From UBA2336 sp965227265 (GTDB lineage Bacteria > Bacteroidota > Bacteroidia > Cytophagales > Cyclobacteriaceae): a DNA stretch of 64,000 nt. The notes beneath the pieces are model-generated. The model was given only the letters and a program-made list of their open reading frames with translations. It had not been told where the DNA came from and did no database searches. The stretch is taken from positions 3,410,001 to 3,474,000 of the forward strand of contig OZ245738.1 in assembly GCA_965227265.1 (NCBI GenBank). Direction: 5' to 3'. Positions 42,401-50,379 of the stretch are shown here, in pieces (within the stretch, counting starts at the first letter, position 1; each line of letters opens with the position of its first letter). The position numbers and the translations under genes were made by a program.

Positions 42401-42773
42401 ACAAGAAATGCAGGAAAAAATGAAAAATGAGAATGGTGGAAAGCTTCCAGGCGGAGATTTATCTCAAAAGATGGAAGAAACTGAAACCGAATTAGTGAAT
42501 AAGCAGTTGACGGATAAATTAATTGAACGCCAAAAAGATATCTTAACCCGGTTGCTTGAATCAGAGAAGTCAATGCGTGAGCAAGATCTTGATGAAGAAC
42601 GAAAAGGAGAGACCGCGAAGGATTATGAAAAAGAAATTCCTCCTGCGGTTGAAGAATATTTACGTTTAAAAGAAAAAGAAGTAGAATTGTTGAAAACCGT
42701 TCCGCCCAAGCTGTATCCGTATTATAAGAAGGAAGTCAACGAATATTTTAAGCGAATCGGAAGTAATAAATAG
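39402..42773 (+). CDS. DUF4175-family membrane protein with long charged coiled coils
   Basis: 1123-residue protein. Two or three transmembrane helices lie in the first 170 residues (ILFTLSILVAYFLTAALLEY, LLILVLFFALVVYCGF and LLIPVGIILLILLV). A beta-rich domain fills roughly 180-500, probably extracytoplasmic. From about 500 to the end the sequence is dominated by Lys/Glu/Gln coiled-coil heptads, including an almost uncharged-free EKSDKKGNKEKNQEK stretch and a Met/Gln-rich run (QQMQQMQQQME). Bacteroidota DUF4175 proteins have this outline and no known function. First gene of a seven-gene run. Confidence 0.85.
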   Translation: MGNGIDRIQQKINSFKRRYYLNLLVRGILFTLSILVAYFLTAALLEYVLWLGTWGRLLILVLFFALVVYCGFRFFKDPIAYWISKRGLDDEQGARLIGDYFPTIKDRLVNLIQLSADSDSGLAQASIIQKSKEFEPLQFESVIRINDNKKYLKYLLIPVGIILLILLVNKAIITQSATRIVNFNQKYSPQAPFLFNVQNKSLVGFFNEDFTLQLSLEGEAIPEEAYLIIGDQHLKMENVEAGMFQYTFEKLQQSKSFQIEAAGYYSESFDITLANRPELTQLAIELQYPKYLQRRNEKLVNAGNLEIPEGTLVTWKLNTVYANKASLVFTSDSSKIDIQSTDNQSFIYSKQFTSPDHYEVFLKNDESQNKERIFYAVDVIKDQFPQLTINNFRDSVLYKRIILSGITADDYGVTQLNLQFHVKDAQQKIVAKKSVNIPIASNQPQQSFFFNWNLDTLNLKPGQQLEYYLQTWDNDGVNGRKSTRSAVYTFAIPDKDQLVTDISKTQSQTENKIEQSAVKAQELQKQIEDLNQKLKGKQSLDWQDEKKLENILEQKKKLDQMINQMKEQNKLLEQKKETFTEQDEKLREKAEQIQKLMDELLDDETKKLMEELEKLLREKNDPQQMQRTLDKLNQNSKNLEKELERTLELFKQLQFDYKLEQAITDIKEKKEAQEKLQEKSEQLDKQSEKSDKKGNKEKNQEKGEKGEQKSGEQSKEEKTQELAKEQEKLNEEFKKSEEKFEELRRLGEELKEEGAPDKEKSDQVQKSQQESEQDLKEGNPSKAKESQKKAAQQMQQMQQQMEDTQNSMSMESEMQNLESLRQIIHGLIKISFDQENLIKKFRELEQNDPRFNVLAQQQLKLKDDVKVLEDSLLELSKKDAMMSSFVTREVTELNTRVDKVIEANKERRRQQASTEMQFSMTAINNLALMLDSHFDQMMEMMKNAKPGKGKPKKGKEGLGQMQEQLNRRIEELKGSGKQGRELSEELAEMAAEQERIRRALQEMQEKMKNENGGKLPGGDLSQKMEETETELVNKQLTDKLIERQKDILTRLLESEKSMREQDLDEERKGETAKDYEKEIPPAVEEYLRLKEKEVELLKTVPPKLYPYYKKEVNEYFKRIGSNK

Positions 42774-42777
42774 AAAG

Positions 42778-43182
42778 ATGAACACCATTAGTATCCAAAT
42801 CCCCTCAATAATAGAAAACATTCGGATGATTGAGAGCTTTATTGATAACGCGAAAGAGCGTTTTCACCTGGATGAGGATTTATATGGAAATATTATGATT
42901 GCCGTTACCGAAGCGGTAAACAATGCCATCAAGCATGGAAATGGTGGAAATTCATCGAAAAATGTGATTCTCAGTCTTACGCTTGATGAAAACCTGTTGA
43001 AATTTGTAGTAAAAGATGAGGGTTCGGGCTTTAATCAAGATGAGCTTCCAGATCCAACTTCACCTGAAAATCTCGAAAAGCCAGGTGGTCGGGGGATATT
43101 TTTAATGAAACATCTATCTGATGAGGTTGAATTCCGTGAAAACGGAAAAACTGTAGAGTTGAGCTTCTACATGAATTCTTAA
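42778..43182 (+). CDS. RsbW-like anti-sigma-type histidine kinase-fold ATPase
   Basis: 134-residue GHKL ATPase without a sensor domain. N-box VTEAVNNAIKHGNGG, G1 KDEGSGFN and G2 GGRGIFLMKH are all present. Stand-alone proteins of this kind are serine kinases acting on STAS-type antagonists, or anti-sigma factors. No sigma or STAS gene is adjacent; a STAS-like gene lies about 15 kb upstream. It begins 4 bp after the DUF4175 gene and overlaps ybeY by one base (TAATG). Confidence 0.87.
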   Translation: MNTISIQIPSIIENIRMIESFIDNAKERFHLDEDLYGNIMIAVTEAVNNAIKHGNGGNSSKNVILSLTLDENLLKFVVKDEGSGFNQDELPDPTSPENLEKPGGRGIFLMKHLSDEVEFRENGKTVELSFYMNS

Positions 43183-43604
43183 TGGCCGGAATAAACTATT
43201 TCTCTCAAAAGCCTCGCTTTAAACTACAAAATCCTAAAAAATCTACTTCCTGGATTAAGAAAACAATTAAAAAGGAGGATGCCTCCCTGATTTCACTCAA
43301 TTATATCTTCTGTACTGATGAATATCTGCGTGAAATCAATGTTCAATTCTTAAAGCACAAGACGTTTACTGATATTATCACTTTCAATTATAATCCTTCA
43401 GAAACCCAGATTGAAGGTGAAATCTACATTAGTGTTGATCGCGTCCGTGAGAATGCCGAAACCTACAAAACAGATTTTCCAACCGAATTGAACCGTGTGA
43501 TGATCCACGGGGTTTTACACCTGCTTGGCTATAACGACAAGACAAAGTCTGAAAAGCAAACCATGCGTGAAAAAGAGGACTCTTACCTATCTTTGCTGAC
43601 GTAA
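43182..43604 (+). CDS. ybeY: Endoribonuclease YbeY
   Basis: 140-residue zinc-dependent RNase needed for 16S rRNA 3' end maturation. The signature His motif appears as MIHGVLHLLGYND; the third ligand of the family's H-x3-H-x5-H motif (His) is replaced by Asn-Asp or lies just beyond. Upstream conserved segment TFTDIITFNY is normal. It is translationally coupled to the ATPase before it and followed by a parS/DnaA-box spacer upstream of mnmG. Confidence 0.92.
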   Translation: MAGINYFSQKPRFKLQNPKKSTSWIKKTIKKEDASLISLNYIFCTDEYLREINVQFLKHKTFTDIITFNYNPSETQIEGEIYISVDRVRENAETYKTDFPTELNRVMIHGVLHLLGYNDKTKSEKQTMREKEDSYLSLLT

Positions 43605-43608
43605 GAGC

Positions 43609-43624
43609 TGTTCCACGTGAAACT
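43609..43624 (+). promoter_or_regulatory. parS-like ParB binding site 1
   Basis: TGTTCCACGTGAAACT agrees with the conserved parS form TGTTNCACGTGAAACA at all fixed positions but the last base. Known parS sites lie mainly near the chromosomal origin. Confidence 0.6.
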
Positions 43625-43633
43625 TGTGGATAA
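43625..43633 (-). promoter_or_regulatory. DnaA box
   Basis: Minus-strand TTATCCACA, an exact match to the consensus DnaA box, immediately after parS-like site 1. A one-mismatch box (TTACCCACA on the minus strand) follows at 43646-43654. Confidence 0.55.
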
Positions 43634-43663
43634 GCCTTGTGGAAATGTGGGTAAATCCGAAAC

Positions 43664-43679
43664 AGTTCCACGTGGAACT
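43664..43679 (+). promoter_or_regulatory. parS-like ParB binding site 2
   Basis: AGTTCCACGTGGAACT is a perfect 16-bp palindrome with core GTTCCACGTGGAAC, the form used by Pseudomonas parS. It lies 8 bp upstream of the mnmG ATG. Confidence 0.6.
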
Positions 43680-43686
43680 TAAAATT

Positions 43687-45549
43687 ATGCTACCAGAGTA
43701 CGATGTAATTGTTGTTGGTGCCGGTCATGCCGGATGTGAAGCTGCTGCTGCTGCTGCGAATATGGGTTCAAAAGTGCTTTTGGTCACCATGAATATGGGC
43801 ACTATAGCTCAAATGTCTTGTAATCCCGCCATGGGTGGTGTTGCCAAAGGCCAAATTGTTAGGGAAATAGATGCTTTGGGAGGTCAGTCAGGGATTATCT
43901 CTGATAAATCCATGATTCAGTTTAGAATGCTGAATCTGTCTAAAGGACCTGCTATGTGGAGTCCTAGAACCCAAAATGACCGGATGCGCTTTGCAGAAGA
44001 GTGGAGGCTCGCACTCGAGGGAATTAAAAATGTTGATTTTTGGCAAGAGATGGCTAAAGAGATTCTCGTAAAGGATGGAAGGGCCGTGGGAATTAAAACC
44101 GCACTCGGTTTAGAGATAAAAGGAAAATCAGTCGTTCTCACCAACGGAACATTTCTGAATGGAAAAATTCATATCGGAGAAAAGAATTTTGGTGGAGGAA
44201 GAACAGGAGAAAAATCAGCAACTGGATTAACCGAACAGCTGGTTTCATTGGGTTTTGAATCCGGAAGAATGAAAACAGGAACACCTCCAAGGGTTGACGG
44301 ACGTTCACTGGATTATTCCAAGATGGAAGAACAACCAGGTGATGAAATTCCGGGCAAGTTTTCATACAGCGATACAAAGCCGCTCGCAAAACAAATAAGT
44401 TGCTGGATTACCTATACAAATGAAGACGTTCACGCAGAATTACGAGAAGGCTTTGAAAAGTCTCCCATGTTCAGCGGAAGAATAAAAGGGCTTGGCCCAA
44501 GATACTGTCCATCAATTGAAGACAAGATCAATCGCTTTGCTGAACGCGATCGTCATCAAATATTTGTAGAGCCTGAAGGATGGAACACTGTTGAAATTTA
44601 TGTCAATGGTTTTTCAACTTCACTACCTGAAGACATTCAACTTCTGGCGATGCGTAAAATTCCCGGATTTGAAAATGCCAAAATGTTCAGGCCAGGATAT
44701 GCTATTGAATATGACTTCTTTCCTCCGACTCAATTGAAAATGAGTTTAGAGACGCAACTAATTGATAATCTGTACTTTGCAGGTCAAATCAACGGAACAA
44801 CAGGTTACGAAGAAGCAGCTTGTCAGGGCTTAATGGCCGGAATAAATGCACACAATAAAGTGCATGAAAAAGATCCTTTTATTCTAAAAAGATCAGAGGC
44901 ATATATCGGAGTATTGATTGATGATCTGGTGAATAAAGGCACACAAGAGCCATATAGAATGTTTACTTCAAGAGCTGAGTACAGAATTTTGCTCCGTCAG
45001 GATAATGCAGATTTAAGATTAACGGAACTTGGGCATAAACTCGGTTTGGCAGATGATACGCGATTAGAAAAATTAATCGACAAGAAAAATGATATCAGAA
45101 GCCTTACGGAGGAATTGCAAAAAGTAAAAGTAGAACCTGAAACAGTTAATTCCGGCCTGGAAAATCTGAACACTTCTACCATCCATGAAAAGGTAAATGC
45201 TGTCAACCTCTTAAGAAGACCACAAGTTGGCGTGGTTGAATTTAAGCAAATCAATTCTGAGTTGGCCACACTCTTTAATAAATATTCTCAGGAAGTTCAG
45301 GAGCAAGTTGAAATCCTGGTGAAATACGAAAGCTACATTGATCGCGAGCAGAAACTAGCCGAGAAAATCGGCAACTTGGATAACTATAAAATTCTTTCAG
45401 ATTTTGATTACGACAGGGTTAAAGCTTTATCATCCGAAGGGCGCGAAAAGCTTAAAAAAATAAAGCCAGAAACCATCGGCCAGGCATCGCGCATCAGCGG
45501 AGTTTCACCTGCGGATATTTCCATCCTAACTATCTATCTTGGCAAGTAA
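43687..45549 (+). CDS. mnmG: tRNA uridine 5-carboxymethylaminomethyl modification enzyme MnmG
   Basis: 620-residue FAD enzyme that, with MnmE, installs the cmnm5 group at wobble U34 of several tRNAs. N-terminal FAD motif VVGAGHAGCEAA, the SCNPAMGGVAKGQIVRE loop and the GTFLNGKIHIGE segment are characteristic. ATG 43687 is chosen because the 21 codons before it cover the parS/DnaA-box spacer. Usually found near oriC in bacteria. It overlaps the next gene by one base. Confidence 0.97.
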   Translation: MLPEYDVIVVGAGHAGCEAAAAAANMGSKVLLVTMNMGTIAQMSCNPAMGGVAKGQIVREIDALGGQSGIISDKSMIQFRMLNLSKGPAMWSPRTQNDRMRFAEEWRLALEGIKNVDFWQEMAKEILVKDGRAVGIKTALGLEIKGKSVVLTNGTFLNGKIHIGEKNFGGGRTGEKSATGLTEQLVSLGFESGRMKTGTPPRVDGRSLDYSKMEEQPGDEIPGKFSYSDTKPLAKQISCWITYTNEDVHAELREGFEKSPMFSGRIKGLGPRYCPSIEDKINRFAERDRHQIFVEPEGWNTVEIYVNGFSTSLPEDIQLLAMRKIPGFENAKMFRPGYAIEYDFFPPTQLKMSLETQLIDNLYFAGQINGTTGYEEAACQGLMAGINAHNKVHEKDPFILKRSEAYIGVLIDDLVNKGTQEPYRMFTSRAEYRILLRQDNADLRLTELGHKLGLADDTRLEKLIDKKNDIRSLTEELQKVKVEPETVNSGLENLNTSTIHEKVNAVNLLRRPQVGVVEFKQINSELATLFNKYSQEVQEQVEILVKYESYIDREQKLAEKIGNLDNYKILSDFDYDRVKALSSEGREKLKKIKPETIGQASRISGVSPADISILTIYLGK

Positions 45550-46433
45550 TGGTAGAAGTTATAGAATGCCCGGTTTGTAAAAGTCGGGCAATTAAACCTT
45601 TCAGAACTTGTAAAGACTTTACCGTTTCACATGAAACGTTCAATGTCAATCAATGTGAGGTTTGCACGTTGGGCATAACAACACCCCGTCCCGCTACAGA
45701 AGATTTAGGCCGATACTATCAATCTGAAGAATACATTTCTCATTCCGGCAAATCATCCGGGTTGATGGGACCACTCTATACAACTGCTCGAAAATTTGCG
45801 CTCAACTGGAAAGGAAAAATTTTATCGGATCACGCTAAAAAAGGAAACGCCTTAGATTTCGGTTGTGGAACTGGCGAGTTTCTTCAAACCTTGAAAATGG
45901 GTGGCTGGAATGTGGAGGGAGTTGAGCCGTCTGATCTGGCCCGTGCAAAAGCAGAGTCCATTAATAATCAAAAATTACATTGTTCATTAACCGAAATCTC
46001 AACAAAACAATTTGATGCGATAACTGCTTGGCACGTTATCGAACATGTTCCGGAATTGTCTACTGTGATCGGCCAATTGAAGAGCATGCTTAAAAAAGAT
46101 GGCACTATATTTATTGCTGTTCCGAACTATGAATCTACGGATGCACGCAATTACAAAGAGTATTGGGCCGGTTATGATGTGCCACGTCATCTATGGCATT
46201 TTTCACGTAAGAGTATGCTACAACTTTTAGAGTCACAAGGAATGAATGTAACTAAAATCATCCCGATGAAACTCGATGCGTATTACGTGAGCATGCTCAG
46301 TGAAAATTATCGTAAAGACAATAAACGATCTTTAGTAAATCTAATGACAGGGTTCTTTGCTGGTTTTAAATCAAACCTGGCCGCAGGATCAACTAATTAT
46401 TCAAGCCTGATTTACATCGCCAAGCTAGCATGA
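45549..46433 (+). CDS. Zinc-finger class I methyltransferase
   Basis: 294-residue SAM methyltransferase. The N-terminus has four Cys in two pairs (CPVC near residue 6 and CEVC near 36), a zinc-ribbon typical of a methyltransferase family found in surface-sugar and metabolite pathways. SAM motif I is ALDFGCGTGEFLQ, followed by VEPSDLA and the AWHVIEHVPE catalytic-region segment, with VPNYESTDARNY later. The target is unknown. It holds a parS-like sequence at 45623. Overlaps mnmG by one base and the next gene by four. Confidence 0.85.
   Translation: MVEVIECPVCKSRAIKPFRTCKDFTVSHETFNVNQCEVCTLGITTPRPATEDLGRYYQSEEYISHSGKSSGLMGPLYTTARKFALNWKGKILSDHAKKGNALDFGCGTGEFLQTLKMGGWNVEGVEPSDLARAKAESINNQKLHCSLTEISTKQFDAITAWHVIEHVPELSTVIGQLKSMLKKDGTIFIAVPNYESTDARNYKEYWAGYDVPRHLWHFSRKSMLQLLESQGMNVTKIIPMKLDAYYVSMLSENYRKDNKRSLVNLMTGFFAGFKSNLAAGSTNYSSLIYIAKLA
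45623..45638 (+). promoter_or_regulatory. parS-like site 3 (one core mismatch)
   Basis: CGTTTCACATGAAACG differs from the conserved parS core GTTTCACGTGAAAC at one position (CACATG instead of CACGTG). It lies inside the zinc-finger methyltransferase gene, 2 kb from sites 1 and 2. Confidence 0.4.
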
Positions 46434-48115
46434 CAATTCGTTGGATATATTTTGTTTTGCTTCTTCTGCTACTGCAACAATGTGCTAAGCAAACTGCGCC
46501 TACCGGTGGACCTATCGACAAAACTCCGCCCAAACTATTGGGTTCAATACCTAAACATGAGCAAACCAATGTAAAGAGCTCCAAAATAGAACTTCAGTTT
46601 GATGAGGCAATTCAGCTTAATAACCCCCGTGAACAAATAATCATCACGCCTACTGTAGGAAAAAAGTTTGAAACTACGTTTAATAAAAATAAAGTGTTTC
46701 TTGATCTTAAATCAGATCTTCAGGAAAATACAACGTACAGCATCAATTTCAGAGAGGCCATTCAGGATCTTAACGAAAAAAATCCGGCTGTCGTAAAAAT
46801 CGCGTTTAGCACAGGTTCGTATATAGACTCGCTTAGCATTAATGGAACAGTCCTTGATGCGCTCACTGAAAAAAAACTTCTTAACTATACGGTAGCGCTC
46901 GCAGAAGCATCTGATACATTTAACATTTTCAAACATCCCGCTTCATGGATAACTCTTACCGATAAAAAGGGATTCTTTTCGCTCGAAAATCTAAAAGCCG
47001 GCACATATGTTCTCTATGCTTTCGATGACAAAAGCAAAAATCTTATTGTTGATAGTAAGTCTGAAAAATATGGTTTTCTCTCGCAACAAATTAATCTAAC
47101 AGCAAACATTGATTCGTTAAAAATCCGAACCTTTAAGCTTGACATTAACAAGCTGAAACTCATTACTGCCCGAACAACATTCGCTTACTATAACCTACGT
47201 TTCTCCAAGAGTCTTATAGATTATACAATCACTTCGACCGATAGTACAATCCAAGTCTACGCTTCGTTAGAACCTGATCTCACCACCGTTAAGCTTTATA
47301 ATACAATACCCAACCTCGACAGTTTACAGATTCGGGTTCAGGCAACTGATAGTTTAAACCTAAAGGTTGACACGTTACTATATATGAAATTCCCTAAGAA
47401 AGAAGCAACGCGCGACAAGCTTAGCTCAAAGATTGAGAATACCACTATTGCCGAAAGCAATGGCATTCTGTCCACCAAGATTAATTTCACCAAACCTATT
47501 ATCGGGTTTAATCCTGATAGCATGTTCATTGAAATTGATTCATTAACTCATTTGCCCTTTACAAAAGAAGATTATACGTGGGAGAACAAACAAACAAAGT
47601 TTATTCTAGAAAAGAAATTTGATTTAGCAACACTCTTTCCGGTTGATACAAGTTCCATGCTAGATCCAAAGGCAGGTGATCCAAAAATAAAGTCCATCTC
47701 AAAACCCAAACAAAATCCAGTTCTAATTATCAGAAAAGGAACGTTTATATCAATTGAAAATGACACGGCTCAATTTATCTCAGCGCCATTAAACCTTATA
47801 AAACTCGAATCAACTGCCATTATCGAAACTACGGTTCAGACAAAAGAAGATTTCATCCTACAACTTGTAAACAAATCAGAAAAAATTGTTCAGCAACGCA
47901 TTAACGAAAAGAATGCAGTGTTCGAAAATCTTACACCAGAAACCTATCTCCTTAGAGTAATTATCGATCTGAATAAAAATGGAAAATGGGATCCCGGAAA
48001 CTTTTCAACAAAAACAGAACCGGAACCAATAGTGTATTATCGAAACCCTAAAGGCATCAAAGAAATATCGTTGAAGGCCAATTGGACGCTCGGGCCGCTG
48101 TTGATAACTTATTAA
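46430..48115 (+). CDS. Ig-like-domain (Big_5) lipoprotein
   Basis: 561-residue lipoprotein with lipobox LLLQQC (Cys18). The mature protein begins TAPTGGPIDKTPPKLLGSIP and KIELQFDEAIQLNNPREQ, the pattern of SbsA/Big_5 Ig-like domains that in Bacteroidota often start with TPP-x-L. A second part with DLNKNGKWDPGNF and VYYRNPKGIKEISL resembles a carboxypeptidase-regulatory-like or Ig end. It is thought to be surface- or periplasm-exposed; the function is unknown. It overlaps the methyltransferase by 4 bp (ATGA). Confidence 0.82.
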   Translation: MTIRWIYFVLLLLLLQQCAKQTAPTGGPIDKTPPKLLGSIPKHEQTNVKSSKIELQFDEAIQLNNPREQIIITPTVGKKFETTFNKNKVFLDLKSDLQENTTYSINFREAIQDLNEKNPAVVKIAFSTGSYIDSLSINGTVLDALTEKKLLNYTVALAEASDTFNIFKHPASWITLTDKKGFFSLENLKAGTYVLYAFDDKSKNLIVDSKSEKYGFLSQQINLTANIDSLKIRTFKLDINKLKLITARTTFAYYNLRFSKSLIDYTITSTDSTIQVYASLEPDLTTVKLYNTIPNLDSLQIRVQATDSLNLKVDTLLYMKFPKKEATRDKLSSKIENTTIAESNGILSTKINFTKPIIGFNPDSMFIEIDSLTHLPFTKEDYTWENKQTKFILEKKFDLATLFPVDTSSMLDPKAGDPKIKSISKPKQNPVLIIRKGTFISIENDTAQFISAPLNLIKLESTAIIETTVQTKEDFILQLVNKSEKIVQQRINEKNAVFENLTPETYLLRVIIDLNKNGKWDPGNFSTKTEPEPIVYYRNPKGIKEISLKANWTLGPLLITY

Positions 48116-48372
48116 TCCAGTGTGGACAACTCCCTAAGGAATCAACATTTCTGGTGAAAACTGCCGGTTTAATAAATGATCTGTTTAAAATGTTGGCAAA
48201 ACATGAGTTAACCACACATTAAAACATTGCTTTCTATCAACAATGAATTCATCAACACAGCCAAAAATTGTTGATATTCGACTAACTAACTGATCAATTG
48301 AACGTTAGAGTAGACAGCTACTTAACATGTTATGAACAAAGGAGAATGCACAGGAGTTATCCACAATCCAAC
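48116..48372. other. AT-rich spacer with DnaA-box-like motifs (second origin candidate)
   Basis: 257-bp gap. It holds TGTGGACAA (complement TTGTCCACA, 48121-48129), TTAACCACA (48208-48216) and an exact TTATCCACA (48357-48365), the last followed by a strongly AT-rich run from 48373 to about 48425 that could act as an unwinding element but overlaps the N-terminus chosen for the TPR gene. A further TGTGGATGC lies at 48431-48439. No promoter is clear. Confidence 0.4.
48357..48365 (+). promoter_or_regulatory. DnaA box
   Basis: TTATCCACA, exact consensus, in the spacer upstream of the TPR gene and adjacent to AT-rich sequence. Confidence 0.45.
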
Positions 48373-50295
48373 ATGACTAATAACAGTAATAAAATACATA
48401 TAAATACATTAATAATAAGAGCTACACACATGTGGATGCTTTTGATTTTTGCTTGTACTCCTGTCTTTTCTCAAAATCAAGCGGACATACAATTGGCTAA
48501 TGAATACCTTTTAAAAGGTGATAAACGTAAGGCTCTTGAAGTTTTTCGTGACCTGGCTAAAAGCGAGACGAATGTTCCTTTTATCCACAACAATTACCTG
48601 AATACACTACTTGATCTTAATGAAGCAAATGAAGCACAGGCATATTTGAAAAAAATTTTAAAAAAGGATCCGGAAAATCTTCTTTACAACCTGGATGTTG
48701 GAATAATTTACGTGCGCACGGGAGATGTAACAAAGGGAGATAAACATTTTAAAGATCTTATCAACCAATACAAGGATAACGTAACAATGATTAAAATGCT
48801 GGCGGATTATATGTCCAGCAGAGCACTTAGTGAATATTCCGTTATCGCTTTAAGTGAGAGTCGAAAATCTCTTGAGAACCCTATTCTATTCAGTTTTGAG
48901 TTAGCAATGCTTTACCGGATACAAGGACAGCGGGAAAAAATGATTGAAGAATATCTGAACTATGCGAATCAAAATGCCGGTAACATTCAGAATGCCAAGA
49001 ATATGATGCAAATCTTGCTGACGAAACCGGAAGAATTGGAAACACTGGAGAAAATTTTATATAGCCGTATTCAGAAATTTCCGGATGCTGATGTTTACTC
49101 GGACTTGTTGATTTGGGTAACGATGCAGCAAAAGAATTTTAGTGCTTCCTTCACTCAGTCGCGCGCATACGACCGGAGGTATAAAAAATTTGGAGAAAAA
49201 AGTATTGAGATTGCAAAGGTTGCACTTGACAATGAAGACTTTGAAACCGCGGTTAAAGCTTATTCTTATGTGATAAAAGAATATCCAGGCGGACCGTACT
49301 ATTTACAAGCTCAACTTGGGTTGATGCGAACTCGTGAAGCGCGGATCAAGAATTCGTTTCCGGTAAATGCAGATTCTGTAAAACACCTGGTTGCTGATTA
49401 CAGACAATTCATTTTAAAGTATCCGGAAAATGCGAACGCATTGGAAGCTCAACGTAACGAAGCTATTTTATATGCCACATACCTGGATGAGAAAGATAAA
49501 GCAATAACGCTTCTGGATGATCTGATCAAGAATCCAAGAATAACACTGCCATTAAAATCAAAAGTTAAACTTGACCTAGGCGATATCTATTTACTAAAAG
49601 GTGAGCCCTGGGAATCCACGTTGTTATATTCGCAGGTTGAAAAACTTTTGCAGGAAAATCCGGTCGGATATGAAGCCAAACTTAAAAATGCAAAGCTCTC
49701 ATATTACAAAGGTGATTTTAGATTGGCTCAGGAACATCTTGATATTTTAAAGGAAGCGACCACACGCGAAATTGCCAATGATGCAATGGAGCTCAGCATG
49801 CGCATAAAAGAAAACATTGCTTTTGATTCTGTTGGCGAAGCACTGAAGGCATATGCAAAGGTTGAATTGTTGTTATATCAAAATAAAAAAGACGAAGCAT
49901 TAAAAGCACTGCAACTGTTGACTGAGGGATCTGACATTGTTTCGGACTCATCCAACACAGGAAAGATTGTACGCAAAAATTTTTCAAACCAGGCAATCCT
50001 GGATGATGTGTATTGGCTTGAGGCGAACATCCGGATGGAACAAGGACAGTTTCTGGAATCGATACAATTACTGCAGCGAATACTGAATGATTATCCGGAT
50101 GATATCTTAGTTGATGACGCATATTTCTTACAAGGAGAAATTTATGAACGTCACGTAAAGGATAAAGATAAAGCCATGGAGATCTACCGAACGTTTTTGG
50201 ATAAATATCCGGGTTCTGTGTTTGCGGCTGAAGCACGGAAACGATACAGAGCACTACGCGGTGATTTTAAAGAAACACCCGTTCCGCAAAGCTGA
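48373..50295 (+). CDS. Secreted TPR-repeat protein
   Basis: About 640 residues. ATG 48373 gives an N-terminus with a basic start and hydrophobic core MWMLLIFACTPVFSQ, a probable signal peptide; ATG 48346, ATG 48430 or TTG 48298 are alternatives. The mature protein is all-helical with tetratricopeptide repeats (EYLLKGDKRKALEVFRDLA, then LYNLDVGIIYVRTGDVTKG and later ESIQLLQRILNDYPDD). The C-terminal repeats resemble BamD/YbgF-like outer-membrane TPRs (FLDKYPGSVFAAEARKRYR). Likely scaffold in the periplasm; function not known. Last gene of the run. Confidence 0.85.
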   Translation: MTNNSNKIHINTLIIRATHMWMLLIFACTPVFSQNQADIQLANEYLLKGDKRKALEVFRDLAKSETNVPFIHNNYLNTLLDLNEANEAQAYLKKILKKDPENLLYNLDVGIIYVRTGDVTKGDKHFKDLINQYKDNVTMIKMLADYMSSRALSEYSVIALSESRKSLENPILFSFELAMLYRIQGQREKMIEEYLNYANQNAGNIQNAKNMMQILLTKPEELETLEKILYSRIQKFPDADVYSDLLIWVTMQQKNFSASFTQSRAYDRRYKKFGEKSIEIAKVALDNEDFETAVKAYSYVIKEYPGGPYYLQAQLGLMRTREARIKNSFPVNADSVKHLVADYRQFILKYPENANALEAQRNEAILYATYLDEKDKAITLLDDLIKNPRITLPLKSKVKLDLGDIYLLKGEPWESTLLYSQVEKLLQENPVGYEAKLKNAKLSYYKGDFRLAQEHLDILKEATTREIANDAMELSMRIKENIAFDSVGEALKAYAKVELLLYQNKKDEALKALQLLTEGSDIVSDSSNTGKIVRKNFSNQAILDDVYWLEANIRMEQGQFLESIQLLQRILNDYPDDILVDDAYFLQGEIYERHVKDKDKAMEIYRTFLDKYPGSVFAAEARKRYRALRGDFKETPVPQS

Positions 50296-50379
50296 ATAAG
50301 TTGCCCGTCATGATAAGCGTTAGCGAAGAACCCCGCATTGAAGAAACCGTATTTCACTCACAAACAAAAGGAATAGAAA

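Larger units (their letters stand above)
43605..43686. other. parS/DnaA-box cluster upstream of mnmG (origin-proximal candidate)
   Basis: The 82-bp spacer between ybeY and mnmG contains two parS-like sites at its ends and DnaA-box-like motifs between them: TGTGGATAA (exact complement of TTATCCACA, 43625-43633), TGTGGGTAA (one mismatch, 43646-43654) and a weaker TGTGGAAAT. gidA/mnmG next to oriC is a classical arrangement. Whether replication starts here cannot be decided from this window. Confidence 0.5.

Noticed and set aside
43624..43686. Extended N-terminus of MnmG
   Set aside because: It covers the parS/DnaA-box spacer and precedes the standard MnmG beginning at ATG 43687.
48298..48372. 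N-terminal extension of the TPR protein from TTG 48298
   Set aside because: The extension has no signal-peptide-like sequence and covers the DnaA-box spacer; later ATG codons fit better.
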